Shown one piece after another: positions 1-12,000 of a stretch of 64,000 nucleotides of DNA. The first letter of the stretch is position 1, and every line of letters begins with the position of its first letter. The notes beneath the pieces were generated by a model. It saw nothing but the letters and a program-made list of their open reading frames with translations, did no database searches and was not told the origin of the DNA. The DNA lies in the NCBI GenBank assembly GCA_001683735.1, contig LUGG01000022.1, forward strand, positions 744,001-808,000, in the 5' to 3' direction. The stretch comes from Grifola frondosa (taxonomy: Eukaryota > Basidiomycota > Agaricomycetes > Polyporales > Grifolaceae). A program made the position numbers and the translations under genes.

Positions 1-557
1 TTCTATCTAGAAGCTCTGAGATTAGATAATGATGTTATTTAGTTCGAATGTCGGACAGACGTACAATTGGCAAGGTGAGATAATCTTCAACTGCATTCTG
101 GCTAAGTCCAGTGCTATCAACCATTTCGCTAGTTCCCACTCCTCTTTGCATGTGAACGGTGCCCAGCTCGTATCGCCTGCTTCTCTTTTGCTCTCGTATG
201 GTTTCGAACGACGTTCTCCTGTGATCAAGAATACTTGCGGCCTCAGTCGGAAAGTCTCTGACCCAGGTTTCTTCGGCAGACCTCCCGCTTCTTCGTCTTC
301 AACTTCTTCAACACGGACACGGTGGGATGCATCTTTGGATGCGGAGGATGCTGGAGGATGCAAGTGAGGATGAGGATTGGTATGTAATTCGAAATTTTCT
401 TCATATCTATGCTGCGTTCTGCAGTGGAAATCCTACGCTTTTGGTGGACAAGCTCGCGAAGCGCATCACGACAAGACTGTTTTTGAGTCAGGTGAGATTG
501 AAGCCCTTGTAAAGTGGGTAGTGTTTGTAGACAGAATTGACACTGATGGTTTGGCAT
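1..557 (-). CDS. Plavaka-type transposase, N-terminal exons (runs off left edge)
   Basis: Read leftward from an ATG at 557. Exon 1 begins with a small Cys/His cluster, C-x2-C followed by H and C (HQCQFCLQTLPTLQGLQSH), the kind of N-terminal zinc-finger-like motif seen at the start of Plavaka transposon proteins of Agaricomycetes. Exon 2 carries the family's typical acidic VEEVEDEEAG stretch followed by SWAPF and EEWELAKWL, and ends at a GTACGT donor near position 65. Plavaka proteins are several hundred residues longer, so the catalytic part lies outside the window or is lost. The exon 1/exon 2 join is inferred from a frame change and a CAG acceptor near 345. It is a mobile-element gene, not a host gene; whether the copy is intact cannot be judged. 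Confidence 0.72.
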
Positions 558-775
558 AATTCAGATGGTCTTTGGGATATCAAGAGCTCGTTGCATTATC
601 CCAGCAGAGTCCTGAAGGTGGCCCGTGCGTAACGCTGCTTCTATACGATCGTTGCCCGGTGTCAACGCTAACATTTGGATTTTTTTCTCAGCTGCTATTG
701 CCTCGATTTTATTCTCTCTTGTATTCACCATGCCGGCGAAATGACGCACTCAACGCAGGGCACGCAGAAGATGGT

Positions 776-2854
776 ATGGGCGAGTTTGACAATCAGCAAG
801 CTCTGGCGCCAAAACCGAAGAAAAAGCGTGCTTCTGGCGACGATCTTGCGGGCAATACAATTTTCGAGGAAGAACGCGGACTGTGCGTACTCCGTCAACA
901 AAGCAACTTCAAAATAGTACGTGGTATAATTTTTAAGGTGGTCGCTTCTAATTTAAACTGTCACTGCGGCAGACCAAGAGAAGGACGACCACAAAGATAT
1001 CGAGATTGAACAACTTCACAAGCAGCTAAACAAGTACAAGAAACGAATCGCGATCATGTCAACTGCTTCACCCCGACACACGGAGGATGACTTTGACCAG
1101 CTACCGGTAGAAAGCGAGGAAGAAGATGAACCTCAGCCGCTGGCTAATCTTCATTCATCTGTAAGTGCATTCATTTATTATATTGTACAGCCTCCTCTCA
1201 GCCTCTAATCCTATTTAGATACGGAGAGGTATTCCGATCACTCCAGCTACTGCGGGCGACAAGCTCAAAATTCAAATTCTGCGCACCACCTTCCATTGAA
1301 AAGGCAAGGTGACCAACAAGAATTCTCGTCACCCACTCCACATGACAATCTTCAAGCTCGACGCAACCTCACCATGGACTCCACAGCCCCCCCTGGCGAG
1401 ACGCCTTCAATCCGTCGCTCTGTTCCTCTCGGCGAGACATCTTCAAGAGAGAGTTCACCACTTACAGATCATCGCAGCGACATCATCCTTGAAAATTCCT
1501 CTCTCCCGCCTTCTCATTCCTTGAGCATGACAACGCTCAAGGTCGCACCTTTTCGCTCCAACCAACCACCTAGCGGACGTGCAAAGGCCTTTGATTATGT
1601 TGACGATGTCAAGGTGCTCCTTCTCAATGCCATTAGAATATTTGAATGCTACATCTACACAATTAATCCTTTTCCGAGCGCACAAGAGCAGGAGCAGTGG
1701 GCACAGAATATCTGGGCGATGGTGACGCGGGAAGATGGACAACACTACGTGTTGTCGGATCGGATGACTACTATTGTAAGTTCGTTGTATTCTAACACTG
1801 CGCGCAACACTCAAATAATTTGCTTGCTATAGATCAAGGCTCGAAAGTCGAACGCGCGAGGGGATGTTGTGGATTTGGCTCGCCCGTTGACACAGCAAGC
1901 GTATGGCTTTGTCCTCGGCAGTGAAACAAAAGGCACGGAGCGCAAGAACGTTCGACGCTACCAGAATCTCACGGATGACTCAGCTTTCCATTACAAGGTG
2001 AGTTTGGATTTCTATTACAATCGTATCAACTATATTAACCGAGTGTTAGACATACGATGCTGCTAAGGGCATCAGCAAAATCTCAATTTAACTTATCATA
2101 CTTTTTGTCTCTTAACTGCTCTTAAATGCACTTATAAAAACCCTTATGAGATCTCTTTTATCTCTTAATTGCTCTTTTTGTTCTTAATTAAGAAGAAAAA
2201 GAGATATAAGACCTAAAAGTCAGTTCATAAGGGTTAGTTTAAGAGGAAAAAGTATGATAAGTCAAATCGAGATTTTGCTGATGGGGTGCACGTTCTGGCT
2301 TCGCGCAACACAAGCATGTATCAGACCTGATACAGAAGGCCTTCTTCAAGAACACGAGAGCGCTTGGCGTCGAGTACCAAAAGTACTTCGATCCAATTCC
2401 ACTAGTGACAATTGCGTTCATCTTCACGGTGGTAAGTTCATTTGTTATGATTTAAGTATATACATCTTACTAGTTGGGTATTAGATATCCGCCAACCTGG
2501 ATGAATGGGCTAGCGGGAAATATGTTCAAGCTCAGTTTCGCGAATCGAACCACAAGGCAAACTATCAAAATTACCTTCAAGACCTCATGGAATGGGAAAG
2601 GTCTGCACCCGAGGTAGTGCAGAACATTCGGAAGAAATGGCACGATCGCGCTCGGTAAGCCAGCATTTTCGTGCAGAATACTTGCTGACATCATTGTTTT
2701 CAGTCGGATTGCTGGCGCGGTGGCCGAGAATGCCTTCAATGGACGCGTTTCTGTGAACGCCATGAATTCGGCGAAGCTGGAGCTACAGGGCAGGACAGGG
2801 CTTACCGATAGCGAGAATGAGGACGATAACGATGACGAGCACATTGACGCGTAG
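776..2854 (+). pseudogene. DUF6532 protein gene interrupted by a MITE
   Basis: Multi-exon gene with a low-complexity, charged N-terminus (a short coiled-coil-like stretch around EIEQLHKQLNKYKK) followed by a DUF6532 domain, a basidiomycete-specific domain of unknown function often found in expanded families. Recognisable segments are FECYIYTINPFPSAQEQEQWAQ, RGDVVDLARPLTQQAYGF, FFKNTRALGVEYQKYFDPIP and NLDEWASGKY, in the usual order. The last exon ends in an acidic tail and a TAG at 2852-2854. The exon that starts near 2050 (TYDAAK) is split at 2070 by a 214-bp inverted-repeat element and resumes at 2284 with GARSGFAQHKH in the correct frame once the element and one GGG copy are removed. The start is uncertain; the ATG at 776 is the first in the open frame that looks coding. 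The insertion contains stops, so the present allele is probably dead unless the element is spliced out. Confidence 0.78.
2070..2283. mobile_element. Non-autonomous inverted-repeat element (MITE), 214 bp
   Basis: The ends are 37-bp terminal inverted repeats (2070-2106 and 2247-2283) starting CATCAGCAAAATCTC, with two mismatches between them. GGG lies directly outside each end (2067-2069 and 2284-2286), consistent with a 3-bp target-site duplication. The interior is AT-rich, has no open frame, and contains further partly self-complementary tracts (CTCTTAA, CTTATGA). A 3-bp duplication fits the PIF/Harbinger or CACTA-like (CMC) groups, but the end sequence does not let me choose. The host exon reads through if the element plus one GGG is removed, which fixes the boundaries well. 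Confidence 0.88.
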
Positions 2855-3041
2855 AACTTCCTTCGCTAGGACCGTAGCAATAAAATATATGATTTCTTGG
2901 TATTTCTCTAGTGCTAGTGAGTGCTATCGAGACTCGACAACTCCGACAATATCTGGCTAAAAAATAATATCTGAGCCAACGGGAGTACTATAGAGACAAG
3001 GACTCAAACTATCGAGAACTATCGAGTACTATGGAGAATAA

Positions 3042-4812
3042 GTGCCAGACAATGTTGCCTCGGGAACAGGGGACTTGTCGACCGAGCTAGGGCTGCTCGC
3101 GAACCTAGGTATTGCTCCGGAGCATTGTCGGTTTTTCCTGATGACCAACGGTCTCTCCATTCCGCCGCTTCGTGCATCGTACATGTTACAATATCGCAAT
3201 GGGCTTATTGGAAAGCACTTCAAGAGTATCCAACAGCTGGCTATTTTTCATCTTGATGACTCACTATGCTCGCCTTTGGAACGAGACTTATGGAAAGCCA
3301 CCGGGGAACTCGGTGCTCTTCTATGGTATTACGAGATTGAGAACATGCCTATGTACTTGGTACGTGACATGTCGTGCCCCATGTGTTGTATTTGACAAGC
3401 CGTGCCATTTCAGAAAGATCTCGAGATCCTTATTGGCAATGTACTTGACATATGGTCTTTAATTGACCCTCAACGAGTCTTCGTCAAACCCAAGCTCCAT
3501 ATTCTCTCCCATATTCTTGAGGATGTTCGTCATCACGGGCCTCCTCCCCTTTACTCAACCGAGATCTTCGAGTGCTTCAATGCCATCTTCAGAATGTGTA
3601 GCGTGCTATCAAACCATCAAGCCCCGAGTCGTGATATCGCATGGACATGTGCCGATTTGGACCGATTCAAGCATGAAATCAGTGGCGGATGGTGGAAAGG
3701 TCAAGACGGCAAGTTTGTACAGGCGGGCGTTCGTGTACGACAATATTTCAATAATACGCAAGTGCAACGCAGGCTCGGCTTCGTGTCCAAAGCCTCTCAC
3801 GTAGCTGGTAAGGGTTGTCAATTTTTACATATCACAACGCTGAAGCATTAGTCCTCAGGAACTATGCACTGCCCCGCGAAAATGCGCAAAAGCGCACAGA
3901 CGTGGGCGTCGTTTCGAATCCAGTCATCTGCGCGTGGACTTTCCTTTGCTGATGAGACGAGATGGTATCCATGCACATACATAATCTCTCGTCAAGAAGA
4001 TCGTTGCATCATTGGCTCGTGGGTTTTCGTAGAGCACAATGTGAGTTCTCGTACATGCCACCAGAGTGATTGCAATCTAACATACTCCTGTAGTCGGTCA
4101 CATACATTGGCAGGATTTCTTACATCCTGACTCCGGCAGATGGACAGATATGTGCGGCGAGCGTCGTGCTGGAGGAATTTATCTTGACGAATAGCCGACA
4201 TCCGAAATTCAACATGCCCGAAGTTCTGCGACGAGAGGGCACCGGTGTCTCACATATTGTTGTCAAGCCTGAGGTTGCTGTGCTTTCTTCTGCTCATTTC
4301 ATACTCGGATCTGACCGGTGGTTATATAGGAAGTTCTATTCATTGTAAATGTTCAACACAACTGTTTGGACGGACAATGTGCTGCGAGTGGACAACATGT
4401 GCGAAGACAGGAGCGCCAGGACACGGAGATAACTGAGCCCATGTGGGAGCACTCAGATGACAACAAATTCATACTGAATTTGCACGCGCTTCATAACGCA
4501 GCGCTGACGCGTAGAATTCTACCACGCTACTTGACAGAACCGCTACCATATCTCCAAGACAGGATCTCCGAGCACAAAGATATGGCAGCAAAGTTGCGGG
4601 TCATTCACGACGCAAGACGGCAAAAAGAGGCCGACGCACGTAAGGCGCGCCAACAGAAAAAGAAATCAACGACAGCGGGAGCGGGCGCAGGCAAGGCTGC
4701 CGAGGAGGTCCAGCAGGGACAACCAGAACAGTCTGCCAGTGCCAACACAGTAGAGCCCCTGGACCATGAGCAAGTAGTCGACGGTGGCGCTGCGAGTGGC
4801 GCTGTGGAATAA
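3042..4812 (+). CDS. C-terminal part of a large Agaricomycete multigene-family protein
   Basis: Spliced reading gives NGLIGKHFKSIQQLAIFHL, DLWKATGELGALLWYYEIEN, FVKPKLHILSHILEDVRHHGPP, YSTEIFECFNAIFRMCSVLSNH, ISGGWWK and later VQHNCLDGQCAASGQ. This order is familiar from long hypothetical proteins repeated many times in mushroom genomes, usually near transposons; I know of no assigned function. Those proteins are much longer, so the N-terminal half is missing here and the ATG at 3042 is probably not a true start. At least four introns are needed (for example GTACGT after 3360 and GTAAGG after 3807). Near 3945 the frame changes without an obvious intron, so the copy may be damaged. It ends in a Lys/Ala/Glu-rich tail with TAA at 4810-4812. 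Confidence 0.6.
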
Positions 4813-6586
4813 GGTACGCTGTCCGCACAATGAATGTTCAACAAACATACTCACCTTCTGTATTACACACGCAGAAGTGCGGGTGCTCATGAACACCATC
4901 GCGTTAGGCCGCGCAAATGACAGGGAGCGGCATGAAGTGGGGAGAGTGGCAGGATGAGGTCCTGAGCAACATGTGTCAACTATTGTCGGATGTCTTGAAC
5001 GAGAAGCAATGTATATAATAAGAGATTTCTTGAAGGCCGGCTGGAATTGGGCAAGACAGCCATGATGGAGATGGTTTAGAACCAGCTGGGTGCTGGCTGA
5101 GTGCGAGTTGGAGGATGGCTGGCGACCGCCAGCTGGCTCACAGGTGGAGTCCGGATTGCTTCCATATGGGGTATCTAACTAGGCGCCAGCCAGACTGTCC
5201 AGCTGGCGCCTGCATGAGACGGAAATGGCGGTGTAGTTTTGGTGAACCTTTGTGTCAACAGTTGGTCATGACCAAAGCTAGGAATCAACGTCTTAAGCCG
5301 CACACCACAAAAAACTACCAAGCTGGTGCAAAATATGCGATCAAGAAACATATCAAGACGCACGAACGCACCTCAAAAACTCGACTAGCCGAGGTAACGG
5401 CAGAGTTGGATAGTCAATTTGCAGAAGTGCAAAATATATATGCAGTACGTTTTGCATCTACTCCTGCATACATTCCACTACTCATTCCCTGGGCAGGCGA
5501 AGTCCCTGCCCATACCATCGAAGTTGCCCGACGAGTCTGTCCATGATTTGGCGGATTATATGCGTGGTCTCTAAAGCTAGAGGTATGACATATGAAATGT
5601 ATCATTGTGTAGGACTTGAAGAATTGTAAATTCCTAGCTTGCGACGTCTCCGATCTCTCAGTAGATCGCGAATATCTCCCTGTTGACTCCCAACACAAGC
5701 GTATGGTCGATCCGCAAGTGTTATGCGAGAATCAGAGTGCGTCAGCCCTTGATGTTCACCGCTCTCAAATCTTCCTGGATACGGTCCCACGTTGGCTTTG
5801 TAAGGCACAATTTGGCAGAACATTGACCATTTCAGTATCTCAGTAAGTTGTTCGTGACTCACGTGAGAATGTCGTGCATACACTAATGTTCCTTGTAGCT
5901 GTGTATGATATGTAGGGCTTGCAATCAGGACCTGTGATTTTCTCGATGCCCAGAAATTGGCAAGTCCTCTACTTCCAGTGGCAGTTTTCAACGATTGTTC
6001 TGGCTGTCAAATCCGATAAGTCTGTCTGCGGAAAGATATTGCTTATGAAGACTTTCCCTGCTGACAGAAGCCAAGGCTGCCACTGGCAAGCTCTGGAGGG
6101 GAGGTAAGAATGAGCCGATTTTGTCATAAAAAATCTTGCCATCCGCCTGCTGTACCGCATCTCCCAACATAAGGCGCGCAAGTGTGAGGATATATGCTCT
6201 CATTCTTCGCGCTGCATATCATGCTCTATTAAGCTATGTAGTGTGCGGGACGCCGAGGTACTGCCTCCATCAATATGAAGATAACAACGAGTGACATTAT
6301 GCTGCGATCTGTCATTTACCTGGGATGGTGTTTCAGATGATCAAGGACTTGCCTGTGGTGCCATAGTCCTGAAATAGCACACTCTACCAGTCGCACTTGC
6401 TCACTGACAATTGTTATGTTATGTAGATCACCGTTTATTGGTGCACCGTAAGCCCATGACTACCCATCCGACCGTCCCTCCCGGGCGCATCACCGCAAAG
6501 AGACGATCGAACAAACATCAACGAGAGGACCCTGTCCTCTCGGGCAGATATAACAGACAGCGAATCTCGAATCTTTCTGCCGTATC
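4813..6586. other. Region without a recognisable gene; hairpins and decayed reading frames
   Basis: About 1.8 kb with only short open frames. 5040-5215 is rich in AGCTGG/GGCTGGCG motifs and contains a perfect hairpin with 9-bp arms GGCGCCAGC (5182-5190) and GCTGGCGCC (5202-5210). Short plus-strand frames at 5230-5560 (Lys-rich, ending AELDSQFAEVQ) and 5610-5845 could be remnants of a spliced gene, but I recognise no family. Given the flanking transposon-related sequence it is probably decayed mobile or repeat DNA. Confidence 0.4.
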
Positions 6587-8414
6587 ATGTCTGAGTCTCC
6601 TGCTGTCAGCGCTGAAGATGTTCAGCAAAAGTGAGTGATGGCTGAAGTACTGCGACATGTTTTCTTGTCTTATCGATACCTGTTGTACAGTCTCAGCGCA
6701 ATCTGCTGCCTGGTATCGTCTACTAGTCAGTGACTTATTTGGTCTTTGCAAGTCGTCTCTTCATTCATTTCATTTCACCGCTAGCTCTTCTTGTTTTTGA
6801 GAACCTTGTCACTTTCGATCGTGAATACCGCCTCGTTTAGAAACGTCGATTCTCTGCTGCAACCCTTTTTTTCCTGCTCACAAGATACACTGTGCTTCTT
6901 CAATTACTTTTTGACCTTCCAAGCATAAATCCATTGTCAACGAAGGTGCAGACTGAGTTTTAATTCCGGGTTATCATCGCTCACCATTCCTCTCAGAGCT
7001 GTTCTGTAACAGCTTGGTTAGATGCAGTTTTCGAGTTGCTCACGCCTGTCCTTCTCGCTGGTAGGCGTGCAGTTAATTGGCTTTTCAACATGAATATTTC
7101 GTCTGATATGTCCTTCGAACAGCATTCTCAAGCCTTCGAGCATATGCATTATCTGGACGTCAATGGCAATTGGCTTCGTTGATATTTCTTCTAATGTTGG
7201 TCCCGTTCGGTACCGATCTCGTGAGCCGTATTTTATATGTCATCCCCGACTTACATTCACTCTGGCATATGCAGTTCGAGGTCATAAAGCAAGTACCAAT
7301 GGAAGCCCCACCTCCGCTCAATTGTATCTCTGTTAGTCCAGTTTCTCCGCAACTTCAAAACATGTCAGTTGATTTAAAAAATGTTATTGGATTTGATCGA
7401 ATTTGACCACAATATGATAGATGTTTGTCCTTGTCTCAGCTTTCATTCACTTGGCTCACATGAAGCAGTGCATTATGTAGCACGCTCTGCTGTAATGGTC
7501 GCAGACGTCCTCGTTCTTACAGTGACCGTACACCAGACATATCGTACTAGAAAGATTGCAATGGAAGCTAATCTCAAAACATCATTCAGCTCATTAGTAT
7601 TGCGAGACGGTTAGTTTTCTTGCTGTTTTGATCATGCAGAGTATTCATTGGTTCCATTTCCATACTAGGTACACTGTACTTTTTGTAAGCTTATAGATCT
7701 GGAATGCGCAGGACAATGTCATCTGACTGTGAGGGAACTCCAGAATATTGTTGATCATCAATATTGCAGATATCATTGCAACTGCGACCCGGGTACGTTA
7801 ATTTGCCCACAACCCATTCTCGCAGAAATTTATGCGTTGCAACTAGCAATTCCTCGATATCAGTGCTTACTTTGTGGACCCGTCAGTCCATCATCTCATC
7901 ACCATTGGTATATACTATGACAATGCAACACCTATACAGCATGACTGCCATTCTCATCTCACGGTTCATTCTCAATCTCCGTGAGATCGACTCGCCTGCG
8001 AACAACGATGCAGATGCAAGTCGCCCATCCTTCCTTCGCTCGCAAGAGCACTCGCTCCAATTTACCAATTTCATCGAACCTCTCGGGGCCCCTCTCGACC
8101 ACGAATTTTCATTCTCGGTGCAGGAACCTTGCCAGTCTTATGAGGAGCAAGCCGACAGAGAAATTGAGCACCGTGGAACACTCGGTAATAATGAGGATAC
8201 GGTGTCGAGTTGGACAGATGCTCGTAGGCCTTCTGACGCGGCCGGCCGTTCCCAAATAGAAGAAGATACTCGGAGCGCAATGTCTATCTGGTTCGTATCT
8301 GGCCATTTCTCACGCAATGATACTGACTCTGGGCTTAGAATCGTCGAAGTCCACCGTTCTCAAGACTCCCGGTTACCATTAATCGTACACATAAGAAGCC
8401 TCCTCCTCTTATGA
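6587..8414 (+). pseudogene. DUF6533 multi-pass membrane protein gene with in-frame stop
   Basis: Family hallmarks in order: a short first exon MSESPAVSAEDVQQK, then LVFENLVTFDREYRLV followed by KRRFSAATLFFLLTRYTVLLQ (DUF6533 region), a later segment AYALSGRQWQLASLIFLLMLVPFGT, the segment ARSAVMVADVLVLTVTVHQTY, SSLVLRDG, and the C-terminal ISRFILNLREID with a Ser/Glu-rich tail. These proteins are basidiomycete-specific, have about seven membrane segments and no known function. Where relatives have Trp before KRRF, this copy has TAG at 6838-6840, a single G-to-A change, so the protein would stop very early. A further stop interrupts one segment near 6960, although that one could lie in an intron. 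The start at 6587 has the expected family N-terminus. Confidence 0.72.
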
Positions 8415-9069
8415 TACTTAATTACAAACTTATTCTAGTCCGCGGAATGAAACTTCGTGAACCTGACTCAGTTTCGCTCGATCCGAAGCTATAAATTCCA
8501 GTCAATTATCACAAAGAACACCATCCGGTAGGCATGAGAGAATGGTGCAACATTATGCGCCTATTAGGGACGTATCGAAGACGGAAGGACGCTCGGGAAA
8601 TCATCCTAAAGTTCATGACATTCTAACAACACCCTCAATCTATTCAATGAGGGAACAATTATTCGTGTCCTAACACTGTAAACATCTTGCATATACTTGA
8701 CTCGTGCAGCAGTTATGGAATGAGCGGTATCAATTTTGTAACTACAGAGGACAGCGGTACATACAGCGGGTCAGTGGGGCAACAATGAGAAAGCGGCATT
8801 CCAAGCCAGGTCTAAAAACTAACTGTTGTTTAAGGTTCCTTCGGCATCAGTAAGGTTGGGGATTACTAAATTCATGAGCGGAAATGGGAGTAAGGGAAAA
8901 GAAGCAATGAGCGAATGAGCGAAACCGGGGGAACAAAAGCCGAGAACTCGACCTCCGACAGCGGTATGTTTTACAGATCATACAACAACATTCCGAAGCA
9001 CCGACACATCCAGATCGTCCAGCAATTCATCAGGTCATCGACATCGTCGTATCAAGATTGAGGGTGAGC
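8415..9069. other. Intergenic region
   Basis: About 650 bases between the DUF6533 relic and the 3' end of the next minus-strand gene. Only short open frames; no repeats, RNA genes or recognisable motifs were seen. It probably contains the 3' flanks of both neighbours. Confidence 0.4.
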
Positions 9070-12000
9070 TTAGTGCATGTCCTCCCAGTTCGGCCGCGGC
9101 GAGCCAATGGAGAGCTTGCCCAGCTGCTTACGCTGCCGCAGGTTCTTAACCTCGGTACTGATGAGGTCCCGCAGCCGCTCCAGATCTAGACTGCGCTCAG
9201 CGCGCGAACCCATCAGCAGGTTGCGCCAGATGCCAGCTGCGGCGACCGAATTCTCGATGCCAAGCTGCATGGGACGATGCAGCCGGACCATTTTCTGCAT
9301 GAGATGGTCTGGGCTTGGATATATCGCATCGGGCCAGGCAATGCGGATGGCGAACCACCACCCAAGAGGCTATGAATAATGGTCAATAAGAGACGTCGAA
9401 TGTCGGAATGCCTCTTTGACTACTCACACGGCCATCCGGCAGACACCGCTCCGGATACGTATCGTAAGTAGTCAGCGAGCCGTCTGGCAGAGAGAAGCTA
9501 TAAGGGAAAGGCGGGCCCAGCAGAGTTAGTTCTAATCTCGGCGAAGCTCACTACAAGACGTAGACATACCGGTGCACAACCCAGTGGTTATCGTCATTAC
9601 GGTGCTTCGCAAGCACAATTAGGAGCCTTGGGATACCCTCAAGGCCGAACGGCGCCCACAGATCTCTGAGCATTCCACAAGCATCCCCATGCCGCCCATT
9701 ATATACAGCAGTACTGATCGCATCCGCCATATTCGGCGGCACAAACAAGCGGTCAACTCGTCCGGGCGGACTATCCGTCATCTTCGCTCGGACATACCGC
9801 TTGTATGTCTGCGTCGACCAGATACTCAGTGCCACCTCGTCTACCTGCATGCCGCGGCCGCAACTGTTCACTGCATTGTCCAGCTCAACCATCGGCCAGA
9901 CAATCGCCCAGCTGAGCAGCCGCTGGTGCACACGCTGCCATGGCGGGGGCGAACGCGGCTCATTGCCATAGTCGTTCGGATGCCACATCTGCGCATCGTG
10001 CATCGAAACGAGCTCGCCACGGGAATCTTGGTGGGGTAAGGGAGGAAGCGGTGGGGAGTTCCCGCGGAGATCGGGGTAACCACCAGTATTCCCATCAGGG
10101 ATTTCAGGCATACCAGAGTCGGTGACTGCAGCCTGAGCCTCGCCTTCATCGTAGTCCTCGCCGTCATCCCGGGCGACCTCCCATGTTTTGTGCGTCGCCA
10201 CGGACTGGCTACCAGTTGGTTTCACCCTGAGCTTGTACAGCTCTTCTTCGAGATATTGTCGACCAGGGGAATCCTCGCGGTCGGTAGTCGGCATGTATTC
10301 ACTTGCTCTTCCACGTGTGTCGCCGTCAGTAGTAGCGAAACGTCGGCCGTCGTCTTCGTCGTCATACATATCCTCTTCGCGGATGGCACCGTGCATGGAC
10401 CCATCATGATGGTGCATCGAGCCCGGTAGCGTGTGAAGATGTGTGGACTCGCGGATCATCTCAGTCTCGCCTGTCTGGAACATCGAATCCGTGGGCTGCG
10501 TGTGGATACCGACCGTCTGCGTCATGGGGCTCTGTGTAAACGCGCCATTCATTTCGGAGGTGGGATAGTGGTGATGGTGACCATTAGGGTACCCGCGCCC
10601 TTCAGTCACGTATGACCCGCCGCGCGAAGACCGCAAGCTCTTCTCGATCTTCGGTGCGAGATTGTCCAGTCGCTCGCGCATGTTAATCATGCCCTCAATG
10701 AGGTCTTTCGCCCATTCCGGCGGCTCTTGCGTCGTCCCCAATTGGGTGGACCGCTTGGAGCCAGGCTGAACAGCAGCCAACGCCGCAGCAAGGTGCACAG
10801 TAGGATCGTGATCATGATAAGATTTTCGGTACTGTTTGATGGACTGCCAGTCAGAGCAATATTATTAACAGAAGCTCGGAAGAATCAAACCAAGCATATG
10901 GGTCCTTACCTCATTGTCGTACTTCATACCAAGCTTCTTTACCCTCGCACGGACGGCCTTGCGGACGGCCCGCTTCACAGGCTCGCCCATCTGCTGGTCC
11001 AGTGCGTGCAACAGCTGGCACAATTCCATGTCGTGAAAATGCGAGTTCTGGATCTCCGGTTCCAACATCGACGGCGCCATTGCGGAAGGCGCATAGGACG
11101 TGCGCGAACGCGAGGGCCTCATGAGTAACTCATGAACCATTTGCTGCTCTTCTGCATCCAGATCGCCCACAGGAGAGACCGGACGCGAAGGCGTGGGTGT
11201 CGCCTCAGGATCATGGTTCGAGCGCTTGGATAATACAGGCGACAATAACGCCGCCGCTGCCATCGCGTGTGGAATCTGACTAGCCTGGCTGCGAGGAGAC
11301 ATAGGCGCCTGAGACCGCGCTGCATGCAACCTGCTCAGTTACGTTTCCTTTGAATCTTGCGTAAGACTCACCACGTTGCGATGTGGCATAGCCTTCTCCG
11401 GCTCCGTTGCCGTTCATGTCTGTTACGCTTTTAACCGATTTCGCTGATTTCGCTGACGCACGAACCGTGTGCTTCGACTTCGCCTGGGATGCCGACTCCG
11501 ATGGCGCAATGGACGGCGTTTTCGTGTCTCTGCGGGGCGGCACTTCCTCTTGTGCAATGGACTCCGGCAACGGCGGATAGACAGTATAGTTCGTCTTTTG
11601 CGTGTTGCGTGATTTCGCCGACGCTGCTGTCCGAGGTGACCATGGCCTATCGATTCCACCAGGACGCATGGGAGACAACGGACGAGCAGCGGATTTGGGT
11701 GATTGGAGCTGGTGAAATATGAGTTCGCATCCCGAGCGTCCGCACCTACACCCTCGCCCACTCACCCCATTCGAGCCTCCCCCATCAGCCATGGACGGCG
11801 ACACCTTCGAAGCCGATCCTGAACGGGTATGCCGACTCCGTGTAGGAGACGCAGGATCAGCGACACCAGGTCCCATCGAGATACCTCCACCGTTTATCGG
11901 CGTCATTCCATATTGCTATCAAATTGTTACTGATCACCATGGTATCATAGAGCATACGGACAAACCTGGAATGGATTCATAAGACTCTGAGTTGGAGAAG

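Noticed and set aside
9689..11722. Several plus-strand open frames opposite the long hypothetical gene
   Set aside because: They are antisense shadows of Ser/Pro/Arg-rich minus-strand exons; the minus strand has coherent splicing and conserved blocks.
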